Source: Pseudoneurospora amorphoporcata (taxonomy: Eukaryota > Ascomycota > Sordariomycetes > Sordariales > Sordariaceae). From it: a stretch of 64,000 bases of DNA. The stretch lies in contig MU859220.1 in assembly GCA_033297205.1 (NCBI GenBank), positions 17,857-81,856 on the forward strand, in the 5' to 3' direction. The translations under genes and the position numbers were made by a program. Each line of letters begins with the position of its first letter. Within the stretch, counting starts at the first letter, position 1. Shown one piece after another: positions 56,328 to 64,000 of the stretch. The notes beneath the pieces are model-generated. The model was not told the DNA's origin. It did no database searches and saw nothing but the letters and a program-made list of their open reading frames with translations.

Positions 56328-58436
56328 ATGGCCGCAGTGCGCCGCCGTCCCCCAACCCAGTCTCTTGTATTTGCTCTCCAACACGTCGACCCTGCTTCTT
56401 TCCACACCACCGCCGCCGCTGCTCCTCCGAAAGCTCCCAGAGCTGCCTACGACACCGAACTGCTGGATGCTTTTATGGGATATCTCTCCACCTTCTTCCA
56501 TCATCCTCCCATGAGACGAGTAACGATGCCCGGCCCGCGGGTCCTGCGCTCTGCAGTCGGCAGACGCTACCTCGATGCATATGCGCGTCCTTCAAGAACC
56601 TCACTCAGCTCGACAGCAAGCACCGGTGAGCTTTGCGACCGCTTCCGAAGCCATAGCCTCACCGATCGATCCTCGAAGCGCAATTTCCACAATTACTTCG
56701 TCACCCATTTGCCGTCGTCCTCCCTACATCCTGATTCCCGCTTACAGCATCCCCACCATAAGCTCCCGCGATCGGCATCAGTACCACACAAGCAGGATCC
56801 CGGAGCTGCTCCTGCTGCCGTACCTCCCAACATGCCCGGCCGCGACCTCACCGTCGTCCGGATCCCGCTACGGAGCGCAAAACACCATTTTGGCGCCTCC
56901 GTCTCTCGCGGCCAACGCAACTACAATGAAGATACAAACCAGGCTGGCACCATCAGCATGCCGTCATTCGCCAAGCGAGCCCCCATGAGCCTCGTTCGCC
57001 GTCAGTCGCGGTCTCTTACCGAGAACACCACCGCCAACAGCTCCTTTGGAGACCCCCAGATCTTCTACTTTGGTGTCTTTGATGGCCATGGCGGCACCGA
57101 GTGCAGTGAGTTCCTAAGGGACGAGCTACATGGCTATATCGAGCAGGCAGCACTCGACTTTGGCCTCCCGAGTAGTTTACAACATCAGGGCACAAGCCTG
57201 GATACTAGCTTGAGTAATCCAACGGAAACGTCGGGAAGTGCCCCCAGGAGCAGCAGAGACGCACTTAATCGAGTCGACATGAAGAGCCCCGAAGAAGTCC
57301 AGGATCAACTCAATGTACCGGCAACAAAGGGCAATGCCGTCGTCCAAGAAGCTTCCCATGAACCGCCCCCTGACGGAGACGATCCCGTACCAGCAGCAGC
57401 AGACGAAGCCAAAGCCGAAGAGCTGGAGACAAAGCTTCTAGGCGAATACCGCAACACAGTAGGAGGCTACTTCCGCCGCTTCACCTGCCGCTACTTTTCC
57501 GAACGAGCGGCCACCCGGGCCCGCTACTCGGGTTCTGACGCCGCCTCCTCCATGGACGACAACACCCTCAAGAACAGGCTCCAGAAGGAAATGGACGAAA
57601 CCCCCGTCACCACGCCCGTAACCGTCGAGTCCGTGCTCACCTACGCCTTCCTCCGCGCCGACCTCGACTTCATCACCGCCCAAGCCCGCAAGCCCGACCC
57701 CGACGACCCTCACGTTGCCGACTACCCCGTCAACAAGGATGAAGTCCTCGGCCAGCCGCACCTCCCGCCCTCCGGGCACGGCATCGGCGGCACCGCGCGC
57801 TTTAAGGGCGGCTCCACGGCCTCGATCGCCCTGATCGCCACTCCCACCCCCGCACCCTTCTGGCACCCGGCCGCACACAGCACTTTACTGGTAGCCCACG
57901 TAGGCGACACTAGAGTCCTGCTCTGCGAAACAGCCACCGGCCTTCCTCGCCCGTTAACCCACGACCACCACCCCTCCAGCCCCACCGAGACCCGTCGCCT
58001 GATGCGCTACGCCGAGTCGCTAGTCACCGACTCGTTCGGCGAGGAACGCATCTCGGGCCTCGCCAACTCGCGCGCCTTTGGCGACATGCAATCCAAGCGC
58101 ATCGGCGTGTCCGCCGAGCCGGATATCGTTCGGGTCAACATGGAGCCGGCCGAGTACTCGTTTCTGGTGCTCATGAGCGACGGTGTGAGCGGCACGCTGA
58201 GCGATCAGGAGATCGTGGACGTGATTAAAGAGGCCAAGACGCCCGAGGAAGGAGCCAAACATGTCGTCGAGTATGCGACCGAGGTGTCGAAAGATGGAGA
58301 TAATGCCACGTGTCTTGTGGTCAGGCTCGGCGGGTGGGAGAGGAGGATGGAAGGCGGACTGGGAAGTTTGGGAACCAAGGAGATTAGGGATGCGAGGAGG
58401 GCGGAGGCGTTGGATCCCAGAAGGGGGAGGCGGTGA
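56328..58436 (+). CDS. PP2C-family protein phosphatase, probably mitochondrial (Ptc6-like), 702 aa
   Basis: Single exon; ATG 56328 follows GGCA. The N-terminus is Arg/Ala/Ser-rich with few acidic residues (MAAVRRRPPTQSLVFALQHV), like a mitochondrial presequence. The PP2C core holds RGQRNYNEDTNQ (about 197-208), FGVFDGHGG with the metal-binding Asp at 252, LLVAHVGDTRVLLCE, LTHDHHPSSPTETRRL, SRAFGDMQSKR, LMSDGVSGTLSDQEIVDVI (Asp near 617) and DNATCLVVRLGG. These are the Mn/Mg-binding and catalytic residues, so the enzyme should be active. A poorly conserved insertion of about 250 residues splits motif 2 from motif 5. Yeast Ptc6 acts on mitochondrial targets such as pyruvate dehydrogenase; that role is inferred from the presequence and the GHGGTECS segment. 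Confidence 0.9.
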   Translation: MAAVRRRPPTQSLVFALQHVDPASFHTTAAAAPPKAPRAAYDTELLDAFMGYLSTFFHHPPMRRVTMPGPRVLRSAVGRRYLDAYARPSRTSLSSTASTGELCDRFRSHSLTDRSSKRNFHNYFVTHLPSSSLHPDSRLQHPHHKLPRSASVPHKQDPGAAPAAVPPNMPGRDLTVVRIPLRSAKHHFGASVSRGQRNYNEDTNQAGTISMPSFAKRAPMSLVRRQSRSLTENTTANSSFGDPQIFYFGVFDGHGGTECSEFLRDELHGYIEQAALDFGLPSSLQHQGTSLDTSLSNPTETSGSAPRSSRDALNRVDMKSPEEVQDQLNVPATKGNAVVQEASHEPPPDGDDPVPAAADEAKAEELETKLLGEYRNTVGGYFRRFTCRYFSERAATRARYSGSDAASSMDDNTLKNRLQKEMDETPVTTPVTVESVLTYAFLRADLDFITAQARKPDPDDPHVADYPVNKDEVLGQPHLPPSGHGIGGTARFKGGSTASIALIATPTPAPFWHPAAHSTLLVAHVGDTRVLLCETATGLPRPLTHDHHPSSPTETRRLMRYAESLVTDSFGEERISGLANSRAFGDMQSKRIGVSAEPDIVRVNMEPAEYSFLVLMSDGVSGTLSDQEIVDVIKEAKTPEEGAKHVVEYATEVSKDGDNATCLVVRLGGWERRMEGGLGSLGTKEIRDARRAEALDPRRGRR

Positions 58437-58988
58437 TTTTTTTTTCTTCTTTATTCGGTGATCTGGTTCGGCGATAGAACGTTCGTAGACAGCGTTTTTT
58501 TTCAGTCTCTTCTTTCTTTGTGTTTACGTTACGCACAAGTACATAATGATGGTTTTCTTATCGTTTGTTTGGGATGCATAGATAGCATGAGCATATGGTG
58601 GGTTCCATCGATGGGATGGGGGTGGGATCTGAGGTATCGAGTATTACACGACTTTTAAAAGAGATTTTTATCGAAGACGGCGCTCGGGGGGAGAGAACTG
58701 AAAGTGGAAGAAGCTGATCGCGTTGCTTTTAAGAAAAAGCTTGACATTACAATATAATCAAGTGAAGAAATATCATGTCATAACATTTCCATGTTCTGAA
58801 GCATCCACATGACATCGATATTAAAGCTGATAAATTATTTGGTGAGTGACTGAGGTGATTCTCGTGAGACGGTGTTATTTGAAGAAAGAAAAACAGCGAG
58901 TGGTGATTGGACATTCAATGTTGTGACTGACTTTGCTTTGTGTTACATGAGTACTATATTGGGAGAGCACTTCCATCAATCAATCAAC
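58437..58988. other. Intergenic region
   Basis: 3' flank of the PP2C gene and 5' flank of the first tRNA-Gln gene. No other feature. Confidence 0.5.
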
Positions 58989-59081
58989 GGTTGTATAGTG
59001 TAGCGGTTATCACTCCGGATTCTGAGTCTCCAACGTTAAAGAAGGATTCCGGCAACCCCGGTTCGATTCCGGGTACGACCT
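58989..59081 (+). tRNA. tRNA-Gln (anticodon CUG), with 21-nt intron
   Basis: The acceptor stem GGTTGTA pairs with TACGACC. The anticodon arm is CCGGA-TTCTGA..T-TCCGG, giving anticodon CTG at 59022-59024. The intron (59026-59046) sits one base 3' of the anticodon, at the canonical position. The T arm GGTTCGATTCC is normal. A run of eight T (59083-59090) ends transcription. The A box (TAGTGTAGCGG) and B box (GGTTCGATTCC) internal promoters are intact. Mature length is 72 nt without CCA. Confidence 0.96.
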
Positions 59082-59150
59082 CTTTTTTTTGTCATTTTTT
59101 TTTCTTTGTTCATCACAGTATCCTTCCTTGCTCGTGATCACCACGTCTCA

Positions 59151-59290
59151 CTTTTTTTTTTTTCTTTTTTTCTTTTTTTCTTTTTTTCTTTTTTTCTCTT
59201 TTTCTTTTTTTCTTTTTTTCTTTTTTTCTTTTTTTCTTTTTTTCTTTTTTTCTTTTTTTCTTTTTTTCTTTTTTTCTTTTTTTCTCTTTT

Positions 59291-59387
<97 letters not shown>
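59151..59387. repeat. Poly-pyrimidine tract: T7C repeats followed by about 95 T
   Basis: From 59151 about 17 copies of TTTTTTTC lead, after a short TATT, into a homopolymer of about 95 T (59293-59387). It lies between the two tRNA-Gln genes. Confidence 0.95.
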
Positions 59388-60188
59388 CAGATAGGTAAGT
59401 GACATGAGCGGTTAGGACTGGATCGACGGACTCGTAAATCTGTAGAACTAGTGTACGCTGCAGGACGACCCGCACAACCACCTCATCTATGGGAGGGAAG
59501 GAACCCTTGTAGATTACAGAAGGCACTAACATGCCAGTACGAAGGAGCATAATGTGAGGCTCAAGTTTGGGAAGGCACACACAGACGAGATGTAGAAGGA
59601 AGGAAGGAACTTATGCACAGATAGGGCCTGGTACGGTCGGTACCTGACAGGGAAAAAGGTTGGGCACGAGAAGTCTTGTACCTGACAATCTGACATGCCC
59701 AGGCCTTGGGAACTTCAAGTCTTCTTCTTTTCCCCATTTTGTACACACTTCTGAATCCATTCAATTGATCACACCCTTTTTGGCCCGACAGAGTGTTGAC
59801 AGGCCATTTGGTTCTATTCATTATGCTTCCATTCACCGGCACTCCGGTCCTGGGTACCGTACCTTTGTAGGCTGGCCTGGTTTTTCTTTTTCTTACCCGT
59901 TACTACCACTACTACTATTAAAATCAACAACCTTTCCATCGTCGCCGTTCCTTAACTCCAACCGAAAGCGACGTCGAGTTCGAGCGACAGACATCATGTG
60001 CTTCCAGCGAGCTCGGGGGCGGGCACCTGCGGCTTTTCCCATGACGCCCACCACGGCCCAACACGGCCCACCAATGCCCACATCCCCACCACTGTCCCAC
60101 CTCTCTAGAAAAAGCTCCGAATTGCCTCACCCGAGCTTTATGAGAGTGCATCCCAGCACACGCACAATAATAACAGCACAACTCAAAA
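59388..60188. other. Spacer between the tRNA-Gln genes
   Basis: A plus-strand ORF (59660-60286) overlaps the second tRNA gene and starts at a non-conserved ATG; it is not accepted. Nothing else is supported. Confidence 0.5.
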
Positions 60189-60273
60189 GGTTGTATAGTG
60201 TAGCGGTTATCACTCCGGATTCTGATTGCTTCAGAACGTTCCGGCAACCCCGGTTCGATTCCGGGTACGACCT
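60189..60273 (+). tRNA. tRNA-Gln (anticodon CUG), with 13-nt intron
   Basis: The exons are identical to the copy at 58989-59081. The anticodon CTG is at 60222-60224; the intron (60226-60238) contains TCAGA, which can pair with the TCTGA of the anticodon loop, as known for pre-tRNA introns. The terminator is a run of six T (60275-60280). The gene is followed by a HET-domain gene. Confidence 0.96.
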
Positions 60274-60537
60274 CTTTTTTATTTGACATTTTCCCCGCTA
60301 TTCTTTCTGTTTACCTTCTTTTTACACTACTGTCACAATGGGGGAGCGTAGCATCGGCTCCTATTTGGAGTGTCATACTGTCATTGGTCCCCTCCCGGAT
60401 CAGGCATCCGTATCTCTTCGCCATTCGAGTTCGCGGAAGCCTGCCTGGAGTTCAACATGGTCACCATAGCCTGCTCTTGGACGAAACCTCTCTGATCGCC
60501 GACTGCAAAGCCTTCCCGATATACATTGAGCTTCAAA

Positions 60538-62999
60538 ATGGCTCCAAAACTTTGCGACGTCTGCTCCCAGGTTCCCGCCTGGCTTGGGTCCCTCTCTTGG
60601 GTAAAACCCGTATGGAGCCATAATGACCCTTGGGGGGAGAAATACACCAGGAACCACCCCGACCCTGAAATCACACTGCGATCGTGGAAAGATATGCAAT
60701 CTGAAGCAAAGAAAAATGGATGCGACCTGTGCAAGATGGTCACGAGCCCCAATCCACGGTTTACTTGTACAAGTCCGCGGGACCTTGCACAACAAGATCC
60801 AAACATCAATCTCAGAGACGCCGAGACGCTCCCGCTGACGTTCCGGAGGGGTCTGTTTTACGAAACCAAGCACTTCACCTTTAAGTGTATAAATCACGAT
60901 GGCATCTTCTCCGGGTCTGTTTATCCTGCTCCATCTTCATGGTGTAAGTGACATTCTCTTTCGTGTCTAATTGTTGGGAACGCTTCGCTTCATAGTCACT
61001 CACAGCACCCACGCTCTCTCATGTAGGCCCCAAGTTCTTACCCCTCGCAGGGTACAAAGAGAACAATGCGGAATTCAACGAGATGCTCATGAAGGACTGG
61101 TTGGATCACTGCCAACGGAATCACACAAAATGCAAGAACAAGTCAAAGGACTTTTTGCCCACCAGACTCCTGGATGTCGAAGCGTTCAAATGTAGTGAAG
61201 CGCCAAACCTCGGGGACGATGTCAAACTAGTCTGTCTGGACTCGAATGAGTTTGAGGAGCTCCCGTTCTACATCTCCTTGAGCCACTGCTGGGGACCACC
61301 CTCTAAGCGTCCAGCCACAACAACCAAGGCAAATCTTTCAAAGCGAATGAGCAGAATCTCGTTTTCTGATCTTCCAAAAACCTTTCAAGATGCAGTCGAT
61401 ATCGCCCGAAAACTAGGCCAACGATACCTCTGGATCGATTCCCTCTGCATCATCCAAGACTCGGAGCAAGACTGGGCCAGAGAAGCCAGCTTAATGGCCA
61501 AGGTGTACTCTTATGCTTACTGCACCCTAGCTGCTCTCAGCTCCAAAGACGGCAGCGAGGGTTTACAACAATTCGACATCCAATACGAGTATTGCTCGTT
61601 TGTCGACGTTACTGCAACAACTACAAACGGTGACTGTGATGCCAACATCAGTTCACCCCAATCCCAATACCGCATTTTCTTGGGCCCACCACCACTCGAG
61701 TGGTCGAGACGGTACTCGGGAACTGCCGTCATGGCAGACGACTACGACATCAATCCCCTTCGCTTCCGCGCATGGGCACTCCAGGAACAAGTGTTATCGC
61801 AAAGGACAATCCACTTTGGCGATGCGGGATTGCTGTGGGAGTGTGGCGAGCTCAAGGCAACGGCGCAACTGCCGTGGCAGGACACGGAAGAGGGACCGCC
61901 GATTCTGACGGATAAGGACACCGGCAGATTTGACGAGTGGGCGCAGATACAAGACAGCCCCAAAACCAGAGATCTAGCAGCTGCCACTCTTGAGGAGTAT
62001 AGGCTTGAAGGGCGGTGGTGGAGCCTGGTGGAGGATTACAGCTCTCGACCAGTAACGCAGGAAACGGACAGGTTGATTGCTTTCTCGGGAGTGGCCCAGG
62101 CTTACAAAGAGGAGTATCTTCCTAATGGAGGATACGCCGCTGGGCTGTGGAGGGAGCATTTGCCCGAGGGACTGCTGTGGCATGTTGAGCACCATAGTCA
62201 GGCGAGGCAAATGAGGGGCCGACCAGCAACAACAGAATACGTAGCGCCGAGCTGGTCGTGGGCATCTGTTAGAGGACAAGTTTCGTATGACCGCGGTGCT
62301 CTTGTTCATCGGTTCAAGAAGAAGATGGGGCGGCAGCAGCAGCAGCAGCAGCCTGGACCACTAGCTCAGGGACAGGAACAAGGACAGAAAAGTCTACCTC
62401 AACCTCTAGCGGATTGGATACGAGATGTTTGGCACGACCGCGGGACTCTTGTTGATCGGTTCAAGAAGAAGATGGGGCGGCAGCAGCAGCAGCAGCCTGG
62501 ACCACTAGTTCAGGGACAGGAACAAGGACAGAAGAGTCTACCTCAACCTCTAGCGGATCGGATACGGGATGAGTTGAAAGTGGAGGAGGTACGTGTGCAG
62601 CCCAAGTACGAGGATGTCTATGGGGCGCTTAGTGACGCGGTTTTGGTCCTGAGTGGTGCGAGGGTGATTGAAGTTGACCCTTATCCAGACCCACAATCCC
62701 CGGAAAGAGATTATAGAAGGAATCGAGGTTGGTTGAAAAAAAAGTTGAAGAAGAACGGGTGCGAAGTAGCGTATTTTCTACCAGATGTTACCACTATCGA
62801 TATTCTTGAAACGTGCGGTGGTGTGTTGATGTGTTTGGGTATTAGAAGAGAGGGGTATTGGCATACTATAGAGGGGATACTTCTGAAGGAAGTCGTTGAA
62901 GAGGATGGTGTCGTTACGTATCGCCGGGTGGGTTATTTTGAATTCATGGATGTATCATTGTTTGAGGGTGTTGAACCGCGAAGGATTATACTGAAATGA
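60538..62999 (+). CDS. HET-domain protein with internal 49-residue duplication, two exons
   Basis: Proposed join is 60538..60943 and 61027..62999, 792 aa. ATG 60538 lies in CAAAATGGC; the 83-nt intron has GTAAGT/GTAG ends and joins PAPSSWC to PKFLPLAGY. The HET domain is at about 250-400: FYISLSHCWGPP, FQDAVDIARKLGQRYLWIDSLCII, and AREASLMAKVYSYAYCTLAAL. The following NPLRFRAWALQEQVLSQRTIHFG and LLWECGE are typical of the tail segment, as is APSWSWASVRG. An N-terminal CDVC...CDLCKM pair may bind metal. Residues about 557-650 consist of a near-exact tandem duplication (62289-62435 and 62436-62571), each with a polyglutamine run and LADxIRD end. HET-domain proteins act in non-self recognition and programmed cell death. 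The partner locus is unknown. Confidence 0.9.
62289..62571 (+). repeat. 147-bp in-frame tandem duplication within the HET gene
   Basis: Two units start at GACCGCGG (62289 and 62436). Each encodes HRFKKKMGR or DRFKKKMGR, a Gln run (6 then 5) and QGQEQGQKSLPQPLAD. The second unit is slightly shorter because of the CAG count. Confidence 0.95.
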
Positions 63000-64000
63000 G
63001 CGAATAGCGGGGATATCAATACTTATTGTTTGCATCGAATTCAGTAAGGTAGTTAAGCTCAGAGTGCAAAATGCTAAAGGGGATGAGGTCAGCAAGGAGA
63101 AACATGGATGGGGACTTTGCTTTAGTAAGTGAAAGTCCAAGCGATAAAGGAACGTATAACCAAAGCCATCTCGTCAAAGAAGTCTATACCCACCCACAGC
63201 CCTTTACAACCTTGCGCGTCTTCCTAGAGGTACTTACCTTACCCAGCTCTTCCTCGTCGCTCACGGCTCACCCAAAAGCCGTCCTAAGTAGCTGCTCTAG
63301 CACCACCGAGATCTTGTCATCACACCCATCATCACCTCGCCCTTTCTCCCCAAAACCAATGGAACTTTCTCCTCCATCATCATCATTAACCCCGTCCCCA
63401 TTTGATCCTCATCGCCAATCCCCGTTGATAAAAGTCCACCACTCAGCCTCCCTCCAACTCCCTCTCTCCCTCCCATCCCCGCTCGCTTCAAACCGCATGA
63501 CCGTTACATGTAATGTACCGTTTCCATGTTCGCTAAAGACGTGTTCGGGTCCGCTTAGGGATTTTAAGAAATAAATGTGTTAACGTGCAGGGTCCGCAGC
63601 TGTCTCCTGCAACATTAAGGCAGCGTTAAGGTAGGCCAAGACTTTGGTTGCAAGATGGAAAGAGGTGCTTAACATCCCCTCTCTACCTTACCTTTCTTCT
63701 TTCCTCCTTAACTCTTTCTTCCTCCTTCACCATCCTTTCCATCATCATTATCATCACCACCATCCTTTTCATCAACACCACCATCCTTCTTATTATCGCT
63801 ATCTTTCCATCTCATCCTCACTTTAATAGCAAATTTCAATTAGGAATTTTGCGACGGCCATCCCCTATATTTATAGGGGGTTGAGCCTTATAGTTGTGTT
63901 TAACGTCAGTCCTTAACGCACTACGTTTCGATTTTGAGACGTAGTATGTTAAGAACTACGGTTAAGGATTTCGAAGATTCTGGCCTTCTAATTGGTCAGA
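63000..64000. other. Terminal intergenic region
   Basis: It holds repeat copy 2 (63584-63640), TCATCA-rich pyrimidine stretches, and two palindromes (63863-63880 and 63912-63953). A plus ORF at 63071-63574 is not accepted. Confidence 0.5.
63584..63640 (-). repeat. 57-bp dispersed repeat, copy 2
   Basis: Inverted relative to the copy at 17540-17596; the core CCTTAACGCTGCCTTAATG is identical, and two short patches differ. Confidence 0.8.

Noticed and set aside
59660..60286. 208-codon plus ORF
   Set aside because: It runs through the second tRNA-Gln gene and its terminator, so it is not a protein gene.
63071..63574. 167-codon plus ORF
   Set aside because: Low-complexity Ser/Pro product in pyrimidine-rich DNA, no domain, and no splice context.

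Overview
This window is nuclear DNA of a filamentous ascomycete, most likely a Sordariaceae member (Neurospora or a close relative). The evidence is: short GT-AG introns of about 50-110 nt with CTAAC/CTGAT-like branch sites, a preference for C or G at third codon positions, HET-domain and JmjN/JmjC proteins, tRNA genes with introns, long intergenic regions rich in microsatellites, and decayed repeats whose differences are often C/T transitions, as repeat-induced point mutation (RIP) would leave. I inferred this by reading only; no database search was run.

Layout. 1-5 kb: the 3' part of a Gln/Pro-rich protein with an OB-fold-like C-terminus, the relic of an F-box gene 3' end, and an intact F-box-like gene. 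5-8 kb: a gene-free region of GATA/GACA microsatellites holding a probable solo LTR with target-site duplication. 8-17 kb: an amino-acid permease, an Ecp2/Hce2-type secreted protein and a four-TM membrane protein of unknown function. 19-23.5 kb: a low-confidence Pro/Thr-rich ORF, a HET-domain gene and an NTF2-like gene. 25.6-31.6 kb: a KDM4-type histone demethylase of about 1963 aa. 35-39 kb: a divergent pair, a sphingoid-base phosphate phosphatase (LCB3-like) and the ALG2 mannosyltransferase. 39.6-44 kb: a helix-turn-helix protein with a Gln/Ala hexanucleotide-repeat tail, and a vWFA-domain protein. 45-53 kb: a MITE-like element, a PLP aminotransferase, and the divergent FET3/FTR1 high-affinity iron uptake pair. 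53-58.5 kb: a BTB-like protein and a PP2C phosphatase that may be mitochondrial. 59-64 kb: two intron-containing tRNA-Gln(CUG) genes flanking a poly-T tract, a second HET-domain gene, and a terminal stretch with palindromes.

Functional links visible in the sequence: FET3 and FTR1 share an 819-bp intergenic region and form the ferroxidase/permease complex; LCB3 and ALG2 share a 507-bp divergent promoter and both act in ER lipid or glycan metabolism. The other genes are not obviously co-functional. Splice junctions were chosen by reading-frame continuity and GT-AG consensus; each uncertain one is flagged.

No wholly new multi-gene system was found. The most rewarding observations are the solo LTR, the MITE-like element, the F-box relic, the two dispersed repeat families, the gene whose tail is a hexanucleotide repeat open in several frames, the Tc1-like DNA-binding fold in that gene, and the tRNA-Gln pair with identical exons but unrelated introns.
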